In this document: one piece after another, positions 1 through 6,014 of the stretch
Numbering within the stretch: the stretch's first letter is position 1
How the letters are laid out: each line of letters opens with the position of its first letter
NCBI RefSeq assembly: GCF_000721075.1
Contig: NZ_JOEQ01000060.1
Coordinates: forward strand, 1 to 19,645
DNA length: 19,645 nt
Reading direction: 5' to 3'
DNA from: Streptosporangium amethystogenes
Lineage (GTDB): Bacteria > Actinomycetota > Actinomycetes > Streptosporangiales > Streptosporangiaceae
The notes under the pieces: model-generated
The model's input: the letters and a program-made list of their open reading frames with translations, nothing else
Told to the model about the DNA's origin: nothing
The model's database searches: none
Position numbers and translations under genes: made by a program

Positions 1-52
1 CCGCGGCTTCCTCCAGGTCTGTGTCCGCAGATGCCTGAATCACGGTACTCAT
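1..52 (-). CDS. 5' end of a minus-strand gene running off the window
   Basis: An ATG at 52-50 on the minus strand is preceded by a good ribosome binding site, AAGGAG at 67-62, with a 9-nt spacer. Only the first 17 codons are inside the window, giving MSTVIQASADTDLEEAA. No family can be named from so little. The clear Shine-Dalgarno and open frame make a real start likely. The upstream region (56-315) carries integrative-element scars, so this could be the first gene beyond an insertion boundary. Confidence 0.55.
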   Translation of the reverse strand, partial: MSTVIQASADTDLEEAA

Positions 53-154
53 CAGGTGTATCTCCTTGATCAGGAGTTACACCGAAAACCGTACAGTCCG
101 CTATCAGGGCAGCGCCACCGGGCTGCCCGCGAGCGATGGATATCGAGCGGCTTC

Positions 155-218
155 CGTGCCAGATCCGTGCCAGAACAGGCGGGGAACCACGGTCAACCAG
201 GGGGACTCACGGGGACTC
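155..218 (+). repeat. Integrase-flank repeat, copy A
   Basis: The segment has tandem GTGCCAG words, then GGCGGGGAAC, then two GGGGACTC words. It is strongly similar to 1233-1286. The similarity begins slightly upstream, where both copies have TGGATATCG (about 137 and 1194). Runs of this kind are common just beyond the 3' end of actinomycete tyrosine integrase genes. I infer a leftover attP-flank or arm-site region, not a gene. Confidence 0.55.
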
Positions 219-242
219 GACCCGCCCTGACCTGCACCCCCG

Positions 243-295
243 TTTTCCCAGCTCAGGGCGGCAAGGTCAGTAGATGATTCCCAAGCTGATAGCGG
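243..295 (+). repeat. tRNA-Gly(CCC)-like attachment scar, copy 1
   Basis: TTCCCAAGCTGATAGCG (278-294) matches the anticodon loop, 3' anticodon stem and variable region of an actinomycete tRNA-Gly(CCC). The T-arm beyond it is degenerate and no 5' half lies upstream. The preceding block (TTTTCCCAGCT at 243, then GCAAGGTCAGTAGATG) recurs in pieces at 4603-4627 and 4717-4778. I read it as one end of a lost element that used tRNA-Gly as its attachment site. The tRNA assignment is from memory. Confidence 0.45.
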
Positions 296-315
296 AAAGA
301 TTCTCCGCCTTGCGC

Positions 316-1098
316 TCAGAATTTCAGTAGCCGGTTTTCCATCCCTTCAAGAAGGGCTGGCAGAGGAACATATGCAGGTCGGGCGCTGTAGCCGGGGAAT
401 CCTCCCCAGGCAAGGGACAAGCGCAGGTATTCGACGAGCGAGATGGATTCCGCCATCGTTACGCCTTCAATTGGGGGGTCGGGGTTCGCAGTTGGAAGAT
501 GGATGGTGTGATCTCCGCCGCTGAAGTTCGCCTTGGCCGTCTCGTCGGGTGCGATGCTGAAGGAGAAGCCGTTCGCATGGAACGAACACGGTTCCTCTTC
601 ATCCGGATCTGTGCAGGCACACCCCAGGTTGAGATCTCCCGTGGTCGTGTTGAGCATGTTCCAAAGCATCTGGCCCGAGTGGAGGACCAAAGGGTCCGGC
701 TCAAAATCCCAGGACTCGCGTTGAGGCGTGTGGTAGCGGACGTGAGGCAGCAGTGAGCCCCCCTCTCCACACAGATCAACCAGACCCACGATCTCCAGGC
801 ACGCGCGAAGCGCCACGGGGAGGGGGCCGATGATGGTTTCGGCCTTCGCGATGGCTTCGACATCATCCGCCGTGGGGGCTTGCCGGACCGCGTCAGGGCA
901 AGCGAACGCGTACTTCGCAGACGAAAGCCAGTCCACCAGCACGTCGACGTTGGCCGCCACCCGCCGCATGGTCTCTCTGGCGACCTCTTCGGCGTCCTCC
1001 CGGAGGCTCTCAGGCACTCCAGCAGCCCTATAGGCGCGTATGTCGTTCCACACTGCGATGTGTTCGCCTGACCGGTATCTGCTAGTCCAGGATGCCAC
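316..1098 (-). CDS. Uncharacterised cytoplasmic protein, possibly SUKH/SMI1-like
   Basis: The 260-residue frame opens with GTG at 1098 and has no clear Shine-Dalgarno, so the true start may be internal. It has no signal peptide or membrane helix. The middle has PLPVALRACLEIVGLVDL, which resembles the 'leaf' helix of SMI1/KNR4-type proteins. The end has SISLVEYLRLSLAWGGFPGY, a pattern I recall from uncharacterised actinobacterial proteins. The cysteine-bearing stretch GCACTDPDEEEPC (about 159-171) is unusual. SUKH proteins often act as immunity proteins against polymorphic toxins, but no toxin gene is nearby. Codon use is less GC-biased than in the core genes at 8.4-12 kb, which fits acquisition by transfer. 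Flanking integrase-type repeats (155-218 and 1233-1286) suggest it arrived as cargo. A real gene is likely; its function is open. Confidence 0.7.
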   Translation of the reverse strand: MASWTSRYRSGEHIAVWNDIRAYRAAGVPESLREDAEEVARETMRRVAANVDVLVDWLSSAKYAFACPDAVRQAPTADDVEAIAKAETIIGPLPVALRACLEIVGLVDLCGEGGSLLPHVRYHTPQRESWDFEPDPLVLHSGQMLWNMLNTTTGDLNLGCACTDPDEEEPCSFHANGFSFSIAPDETAKANFSGGDHTIHLPTANPDPPIEGVTMAESISLVEYLRLSLAWGGFPGYSARPAYVPLPALLEGMENRLLKF

Positions 1099-1232
1099 GA
1101 TCGATGATGCTAGATCACGTGCTGAGGGTCGACCACCCGACGGATGAACAGGCGGCTCGTATGCGACTGCACGGCGAGCGAGTTCGAAGCTCCTGGATAT
1201 CGTTTAGGGATCTATAGATCAGAAGGTCACGC

Positions 1233-1286
1233 CGTGCCACTCACGTGCCAGTACGGGCGGGGAACAAGGGGGAATCACGGGGACTC
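1233..1286 (+). repeat. Integrase-flank repeat, copy B
   Basis: This is the second copy of the 155-218 repeat, in the same orientation, with CGTGCCA words, GGCGGGGAAC and CACGGGGACTC in the same order. The middle is about 10 nt shorter. It runs into the start region of the next frame: the first 14 codons of the longest reading frame (1245-1286) are repeat sequence, which argues against a start at 1245. Confidence 0.55.
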
Positions 1287-1916
1287 ATGGGCAGGGTAAG
1301 ACTGCTTCTGACCTGGGCAATAGCAGCTCACAGAGCCGCGCGCCACAATCTTCCAACCTGGCTGCGGGATATGGCGACGATGCTTCACCAAGGCAGCTGT
1401 GACACGATGCTTCCTGTGTATGGCTGGCCGTACGATGCAGGACAGTTGATTCCGTCTCCGCAGTTGGTCGCTGCCTGGTATGAGCTGGAAATCTTGCCTA
1501 CCGATCGAGTCCCCATGTGGGCCGCTCATTGGCTCGTCCAGGACATGGATGGTGAGACGTTGCGCATTCTCGCGGGGCTTGACGGACGCGATCCACACGA
1601 GGTGCGCGATGTGCTGGTCGAGGCTCTCGCGGATACGGACACCGCGATATCTTCCAGGTCCGACGCCGTGAAGACTGTTTATGTCGACATGGCGCGGTTG
1701 TGCCTCGCAGGCGACGGTGGTGAACATTGGGTGGTCTCAGTGATCGAACGACTCATGATCACTTGGAATTATCCCGATGAGATGCTCACATCACCCCTTG
1801 GCGCTCTATACGGGCTGGATGACGAGTGGGGAGAAGGCTGGGGACGCACTGAACCGCAGTTGATCGCCGTCGTACGAGCCGCTTGCGCCGAGCAGATAGC
1901 CCTCGTCGAATCCTGA
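1287..1916 (+). CDS. Uncharacterised protein, about 209 residues
   Basis: The frame is open from GTG 1245, but 1245-1286 is an integrase-flank repeat. I therefore prefer the ATG at 1287, where CACGGGGACTC could act as a weak ribosome binding site; a later ATG (MATMLHQ) is also possible. The protein has no signal peptide. It contains MWAAHWLVQDMDGETLRILAGL and DPHEVRDVLVEAL, a pattern I associate with an unnamed actinobacterial family of accessory genes. Helices predominate and the C-terminal half is acidic. It is transcribed toward the tRNA-Ser scar and divergently from the SUKH-like gene. Function is unknown; an immunity or accessory role would be a guess from the neighbourhood. Confidence 0.65.
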   Translation: MGRVRLLLTWAIAAHRAARHNLPTWLRDMATMLHQGSCDTMLPVYGWPYDAGQLIPSPQLVAAWYELEILPTDRVPMWAAHWLVQDMDGETLRILAGLDGRDPHEVRDVLVEALADTDTAISSRSDAVKTVYVDMARLCLAGDGGEHWVVSVIERLMITWNYPDEMLTSPLGALYGLDDEWGEGWGRTEPQLIAVVRAACAEQIALVES

Positions 1917-2032
1917 TCAGGAGGGCTCTAGTTGCAGTTCTAATTGCAATCCAACGTCGTTCACTCCCGTTCCAGACGGACCACCAAGTCGTGTTGGTCC
2001 AGGTTGAACTGATCGAGACGGGCAAGATCAGA

Positions 2033-2091
2033 GCTGCTAGTGCGGTTTGGGTTTACCGCCCGTCCGGGGTTCAAATCCCCGAGCCTCCGCA
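2033..2091 (+). other. 3' half of tRNA-Ser(GCT), an attachment-site scar
   Basis: From the anticodon loop CTGCTAG (GCT) the sequence follows a serine tRNA: 3' anticodon strand TGCGG, a long variable arm, T-stem and loop CCGGGGTTCAAATCCCCG, and acceptor strand CCTCCG. The 5' half is absent: upstream bases do not pair with TGCGG and there is no 5' acceptor strand. This is the shape left by a tyrosine recombinase that crosses over in the anticodon loop. A factor-independent terminator follows, and a matching integrase C-terminus lies 72 nt further on. Confidence 0.8.
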
Positions 2092-2097
2092 GGTCAG

Positions 2098-2133
2098 AGG
2101 CCCTCTCCCGAGGTTCAGGGAGAGGGCCTTTTT
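2098..2133 (+). terminator. Terminator behind the tRNA-Ser half
   Basis: A perfect 12-bp stem (AGGCCCTCTCCC at 2098-2109 pairing with 2118-2129) with an 8-nt loop is followed directly by a T run. It sits seven bases after the tRNA 3' end, as expected for a tRNA terminator that came along with the attachment site. Confidence 0.85.
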
Positions 2134-2162
2134 GATCTCTAAAGGTGCTGTGGTTGCAACGC

Positions 2163-2340
2163 TCAGGATTTTCCCCAGAGCGCGGAGACCAGCCGTTCCC
2201 CGGCATCGCGCATCAACGGTGTGGACAGGTGCGCGTACCTCTCGGTCGTGGTCACCCTCGTGTGGCCCAGGACCTCCTGAACGACCCGGATGTTCACACC
2301 CTGCTCGATGAATCGTAAGGATCTCGCGATGCTCCGGCTC
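2163..2340 (-). pseudogene. C-terminal remnant of a tyrosine integrase
   Basis: Read on the minus strand from 2340 to the TGA at 2165-2163, the frame gives IEQGVNIRVVQEVLGHTRVT followed by TTERYAHL and an ending in ALWGKS. These are the last conserved parts of a phage-type tyrosine recombinase: the LGH histidine box and the catalytic tyrosine in TERYAHL. Everything upstream (arm-binding domain, first catalytic Arg, Lys, HxxR) is missing; the frame abuts the neighbouring lipoprotein gene at 2342. Position and orientation fit the integrase that used the adjacent tRNA-Ser(GCT) site. It cannot be active. Confidence 0.88.
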
Positions 2341-2341
2341 T

Positions 2342-3258
2342 CTAGGAGAACCAGTTGGCGCCGAGTTCCTGGATGGTCTTGCTGCCCCTGGGCACCAGCA
2401 ACGCCTCGCTCAGCATCTGGTTGACGCTCTTTTCATCATTGACCATGCCGAACAGGAAGAACATGCCGCCGTCCGCCGTACGGAAGCCGAAGATCGAACC
2501 GTGGTCGGCGAACGAGACGTACAAGCCCTTGTTCACCGCGGGGAACGCCTTGCGGCTGAAGCTGTTCCTGGCCAGGCGGTAGCCGGAGGCGCCCTCCTTC
2601 TTCTCGTTGTTCCAGAGGTTCTGGTACTCCTTGGCCACGGCGCGCGCCACGGTGTTGTCCATGTCGGCGAGGTAGCCGTCGGCGTCGAGCCTCGGCCTGG
2701 GCATTCGCCGGCCCCAGTGAATCGGGGTCGCGACGGCCAGCCTGAAGGGCTGCCCGGCGGAGTGGTGGAACGCGAGCACGTGCTGGCGGGGATACCCCTT
2801 GGTGTCCTTGTAGGTCGCCTGCGCGATGAACCAGTCAACCGTCGGCGGCTGCTGCTCCGGCCTGACCAGGTAGATCGTCGGGGTGCCGGTCAGGTTGATC
2901 GGCTTGTGCCCCGGTTTCGTGCCGAAGGTCTCGTGGTTGGCTTCGAGCACGCCCTCGTGCAGCGCCGCCTCGACGAACAACGCGTCCAGCAGGGCGTCCT
3001 TCCGCCACCACTTGCGCTTCTTGAGCGTCGCGTTGTACTTGTTCATCCACGCCAGCATGGCCTGCCTGGCCTGGGGGATGGTCAGCCCCCCTTGGTCGCG
3101 GAGGGGGTGGGAGCGGCACCCGATGGAGGAGGTGACGTGGCCTGCGACCTGGCCGGAGTCGGCGTGGGCACCTCGGCGGGCTTGGCGACCAGCAGGGAGA
3201 CCACATCACAACCGGACAGGCTTCCGATGAGAGCCACAATCAGCAGCATTCTGCGCAT
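2342..3258 (-). pseudogene. Lipoprotein gene split by a frameshift
   Basis: An ATG at 3258 opens a lipoprotein leader, MRRMLLIVALIGSLSGC, with a lipobox LSGC and then a Pro/Thr/Ser linker that stops at 3082 (ending ATKGG). The next frame continues without a gap: LTIPQARQAMLAW and on to NWFS at 2342. One extra base in the run of six Gs near 3083-3089 would join them into one protein of about 305 residues: lipid anchor, disordered linker, and a mixed alpha/beta extracellular domain of about 240 residues. I do not recognise the domain firmly; it could be a relative of other uncharacterised actinobacterial lipoproteins. The downstream part alone could restart at ATG 3058, but would lack export. 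The start lies at the edge of an IS701 remnant, so the native promoter is probably lost. A homopolymer sequencing error is a fair alternative. Confidence 0.72.
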
Positions 3259-3732
3259 TTGGCCGAGCGCCTGACGGACGGCGACATGCAGGCCCTGCAG
3301 CAGTTCGTCAGCCAGGCGACCTGGGACCACGCCCGTGCTGTGGACGATCGCCACCAAGATGACCGCCGCCGTCGCCCCGCAGGTATGGGTGATCGACGAT
3401 GTGTCCCTTCCCAAGGACGGGAAGATGTCGGCGGGGGGCCCGTCAGTGGTGCGGGGCACTGGGCAAGCAGGCCAACTGCCAGGTCGCGGTCAGCCTGCAC
3501 GCCGCCTGTGACACCGCGTCCGTGCCGATCTCCCGGCGGCTGTTCCTGTCACAGGAGTGGGACGCCGGATGAGGTCGGACACCGCGAGAAGTGGCGATCG
3601 GCTGGGACCTGGTCCCACAGATGATCGTCACCGACGAGGACTACGGCCAGATCGCCGCGTTTCGCCACGGCCTGGCAGAGCGCGGCCTGGACTTCATCGT
3701 CGCGGCCCGCTCTGATGAGTCCGCCCACCCCC
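3254..3732 (+). pseudogene. Remnant of an IS701-type DDE transposase
   Basis: Pieces in three frames together read as one transposase. LAERLTDGDMQALQQFVSQ is at 3259. PQVWVIDDVSLPKDGKMSAG follows in a second frame (about 3376-3435). ALGKQANCQVAVSLHAACD (about 3455-3511) runs to QEWDAG, then DEVGHREKWR. WDLVPQMIVTDEDYGQIAAF and RHGLAERGLDFIVAARSDE run to about 3720. The first catalytic Asp (VIDD) and second (TDEDYG) are recognisable; the C-terminal third with the Glu is absent. There are at least three frame disruptions, one in a G run near 3434, and a small deletion near 3590. Both ends cut into other genes: the lipoprotein start on the left and a small minus-strand gene on the right. The family call rests on motif order, from memory. 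Confidence 0.8.
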
Positions 3733-3976
3733 CGCGACGCAGCTCCACGGTGGGATCGGGGTCGGCAATGTGCCGAACATGGCAGATCACTGAGGCGGCT
3801 GCATCATCGGCGTCAGTGGTGTCGTCCCCGATCAGCCAGTCGTTGTCATCATCGTGGATCACGATGCGGGCCGGCAGTTCGCCAGTCACGACCGTTCGCT
3901 GAACCACAGCTCCCAACTCGGACGGGAACCGGCCATCCGGGAACGGGAAGGGCACGTGTCGGGCGATCTCGCTCAC
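3725..3976 (-). pseudogene. Small uncharacterised protein, C-terminus cut by the IS remnant
   Basis: From a GTG at 3976 the frame reads VSEIARHVPFPFPDGRFP, SELGAVVQRTVVTGELPAR, IVIHDDDNDWLIGDD and SVICHVRHIADPDPTVELR. It then runs antisense into the IS701 remnant and stops at 3641. The block resembles small actinobacterial proteins with a 'HDDDNDWLIGDG ... HVxHIxxxDPTV' pattern, but I know no function. The native end is replaced by antisense transposase sequence from about 3725. No good Shine-Dalgarno is visible at 3976. It follows the membrane-protein gene (stop at 4023) in the same direction and may once have been co-transcribed with it. Confidence 0.5.
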
Positions 3977-4022
3977 GGCAGGCAGTCTGCCCGACCGCCA
4001 TGGGGCGGCGCAGGCCGTTCCG

Positions 4023-4505
4023 CTACCCCTCTCTACTTGCCTTGACAGAGGCCCAGACGGCCATACCAACCAGCATCAGCGTGCCAAGAGCCATGGAGAT
4101 GTATCCCGCCCAGCCGATCGACCCGACCGAGTACGGATCTCCACCATCCGTTGAGCTAAAGGTCATAAAGATCGAGGCGAGTCCCATCGCTGCGCACGTC
4201 AACATGCCCACGGACAGGACCGCGTACTTTACCGGCTTCTCGGGTGCCTCCCTTGAGGACGCCGCCCTATGCTTCCGCTCCAAGTCCGCTCTGAACAAAC
4301 CCCACGCAGCAGCCCCCAAAGCCACAGCCACGCCGAGAGCCGCGATGGCGATGAACGCCCAGTCGAGTGGCTCGCGCACGTTGTAGGTCCCGGCTATCCA
4401 CTTGAGGACCTTGACCACCAATGCCAGTGTCATCACCGCTAGCGCTAACCTGACCAGCTTGGGCACCTGAGACATGCGGCGATTATGTAGCCTTCCTGCT
4501 TTCAT
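4023..4505 (-). CDS. Small integral membrane protein, four predicted helices
   Basis: The 160-residue protein has four hydrophobic stretches: LVRLALAVMTLALVVKVL, WAFIAIAALGVAVALGAAAW, YAVLSVGMLTCAAMGLASIF and YISMALGTLMLVGMAVWASV. A basic, charged loop (RADLERKHRAASSREAPEK) separates the two helix pairs. The ATG at 4505 has GGAGG about 11 nt upstream; the ATG at 4475 (MSQVPK) gives a more usual membrane-protein N-terminus but has no close site. No transporter or enzyme motif is seen. It lies between two integrative scars, so it may be cargo. Function unknown. Confidence 0.68.
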   Translation of the reverse strand: MKAGRLHNRRMSQVPKLVRLALAVMTLALVVKVLKWIAGTYNVREPLDWAFIAIAALGVAVALGAAAWGLFRADLERKHRAASSREAPEKPVKYAVLSVGMLTCAAMGLASIFMTFSSTDGGDPYSVGSIGWAGYISMALGTLMLVGMAVWASVKASREG

Positions 4506-4602
4506 TTCAAGAAATGCCTCCGGCGGGGGCGCTTCGGCTCCGAGATGATCGACGTTCCACCACCGGGACCACAGATGGCTGAGGTGAGCCGGATCTTCCC
4601 GT

Positions 4603-4811
4603 CTTTTCCAGCTGAGGGCAGCAAGGCCTCTGGCCAGGCTCCTATGAGGTCACCCCGCAGTGCAGGTGAGTGTCTCCCGGGTAGGGCCGACAGATCCTGT
4701 TGAGGGCCCGAGGTCAGTCAGTAGATGGGTCAGACCCACCGGGAGGCACTCACCTACATCATCACTGTCAGTAGATGCTTCTCAAGCTGAAAGCGCGGGT
4801 TCGATACCGCC
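4603..4811 (+). repeat. tRNA-Gly(CCC)-like attachment scar, copy 2, interrupted by a foldback segment
   Basis: The block TTTTCCAGCTGAGGGC-GCAAGG (4603-4626) matches 243-265. Its continuation, GTCAGTAGATG then CTTCTCAAGCTGAAAGCG, appears only at 4768-4795, and runs on as CGGGTTCGATACC, a tRNA T-arm. A further GTCAGTAGATG is at 4717-4727. The intervening 142 nt holds an inverted repeat (4664-4680 with 4739-4755; 16 of 17 positions match and the other is a G-T pair). Relative to copy 1 this looks like an insertion or local duplication inside an attachment scar. Confidence 0.5.
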
Positions 4812-5160
4812 ACCGCAGTAGTTGGGTGACGTCGAACAGCCGCTGGTCGAGCACCCCCTGGGTGACCAGGGGGTGGGCGTCGGTCGAGGTCGCCCATGGG
4901 TCGATGAGGGTGGGGATCTTCGTGCGCGCTCGGCTGCGCCCGGAGCCCACCGTGCCGATGGCGATGCCGAGCGCCTGGGCCACCCCGTCGTAGCCGAGCT
5001 GGCCCAGGGCCACGAGAAGCAGGACGTCGCGCTCGCCACCGGACAGGGCGGCAAGCGCCTTGGCCAGGTGCGGCTGCATGCGCTCAGCGGCGACGGAGGC
5101 GACGACCCGGCTCTCGTGGCCTTCTACAACGGGTTCCGGCCCCAGCCGGGCCACAAGGTG
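4812..5160 (-). pseudogene. ECF sigma factor fragment (region 4), decayed
   Basis: The second half of a 294-residue open frame (4768-5652) reads ALAALSGGERDVLLLVALG, QLGYDGVAQALGIAIG and TVGSGRSRARTKI. This is the sigma-70 region 4 helix-turn-helix of an ECF sigma factor. In intact relatives the recognition helix reads GTVRSRLxRAR; here the key Arg and Leu are replaced (GTVGSG). Region 2 is missing: upstream of about 5154 the frame passes straight into kinase sequence. Downstream it ends inside the tRNA-Gly-like scar. I read it as a truncated, non-functional gene kept open by chance. Confidence 0.7.
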
Positions 5161-5184
5161 ACGTCGCCTGCGGGACTCGCGATC

Positions 5185-5652
5185 GCCGAAGTCGGTGATC
5201 ACCGGTCGCCGCCCCGCCGGCAGGATGTCGACCGGTTTGAGGTCGCGATGCACGATGCCGGCCTGGTGCGCTTCGGCCAGCGCCTCGACCATGTCCATCC
5301 CGATGGCGGCGACCCGCTCCGGAGGCATGCGGCCGTTCTCGGCGATCGCCTGGGCAAGCGAACAGCCGCGAACGAACTCCATGATGATCATGGGTGCCTC
5401 GTCCCGGGAGATCATGTCGTGCACGGTGACGATGCCGGGGTGGTTGAGCCGGGCCGCCGACCGGGCCTCGCGCATCGCCCGCTGGGTCAGTTCCCGGCGC
5501 TGGGCGACCTCCAGCCCGGGCGGGAACAGGATTTCCTTCACCGCGACATCGCGCTCCAGGAGCTCGTCCCGGCCCCGCCGGCCCCGATCACCTCGACCAG
5601 CCGGTAGCGATCGTTCGGGGAGTCCCCCGCCCGCCTCGGTCACGACCGGCAC
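5185..5652 (-). pseudogene. Ser/Thr protein kinase N-terminal fragment, decayed
   Basis: The first 156 residues of the 4768-5652 frame are a Hanks-type kinase: VAVKE (Lys39), an alpha-C helix with REARSAARLNHPGIVTVHD, HRDLKP (135-140) and DFG (154-156). The glycine-rich loop is out of frame: RYRLVEVIGAGG lies just upstream in another frame, and residues between it and RDELLERDVAVKE are deleted. The catalytic-loop Asn is Asp (KPVDIL), and everything after DFG is lost (no activation segment, APE or C-lobe). The sequence then runs into sigma-factor code. Loss of the P-loop frame and the C-lobe makes activity very unlikely. Confidence 0.82.
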
Positions 5653-5749
5653 GTCAGCGGGCGTAGATCACAAAACAACCGTGCTGGAGGGGAGCAGGCA
5701 CCATGTGATGGCCGATGATCGCGCGGGGCGCCTGGCGCTTCGTACCGGG

Positions 5750-5796
5750 CTCCACAATCACGAACTATGGCAACGGTACCGAATGTGATTGTGGAG
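5750..5796. repeat. Perfect 12-bp inverted repeat, 23-nt spacer
   Basis: CTCCACAATCAC (5750-5761) and GTGATTGTGGAG (5785-5796) are exact inverse complements; two G-T pairs extend the stem outward. The spacer contains GGTACC. It lies in a gene-free gap between the kinase fragment and the collagen-like gene. No T run follows, so it is not a classic terminator. It could be an operator, a recombination end or a structured RNA. Confidence 0.6.
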
Positions 5797-5859
5797 TTGA
5801 GGGCCAGGGTGATCCGTCAAGCCCATGGTCAGTGGAGACCGGTCGGCCTTCACCTCCGG

Positions 5860-5913
5860 GAGGGTGGGCTGCCGTGCCCGGCGTCACCCGGGCACGGCAG
5901 CCCACCCTCTTTT
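5860..5913. terminator. Strong 22-bp hairpin between gene groups
   Basis: GAGGGTGGGCTGCCGTGCCCGG-type sequence at 5860-5881 pairs perfectly with 5888-5909 around a 6-nt loop. On the plus strand it is followed by TCTTTTG. It is about 100 nt beyond the stop of the collagen-like gene, so it probably ends that minus-strand transcript and shields it from the left. A smaller stem (GTGCCCC with GGGGCAC, about 5959-5984) lies closer to the stop. Confidence 0.75.
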
Positions 5914-6014
5914 GAGTCGCTGTCACCCGGTCCGGTGACGGTCACACTTCCAAAGGGGCGTGCCCCTGCTGAGCGGGGGCACAATGCCGCGGCGGCACTC
6001 CTCTTCGCGGCGGA

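Noticed and set aside
1245..1286. Upstream start for the 209-residue protein
   Set aside because: These codons are an integrase-flank repeat also found at 155-218, so they are unlikely to be native coding sequence.
2501..3274. 257-residue plus-strand frame opposite the lipoprotein
   Set aside because: Antisense of the lipoprotein domain; Val/Arg/Gly-rich with no motif.
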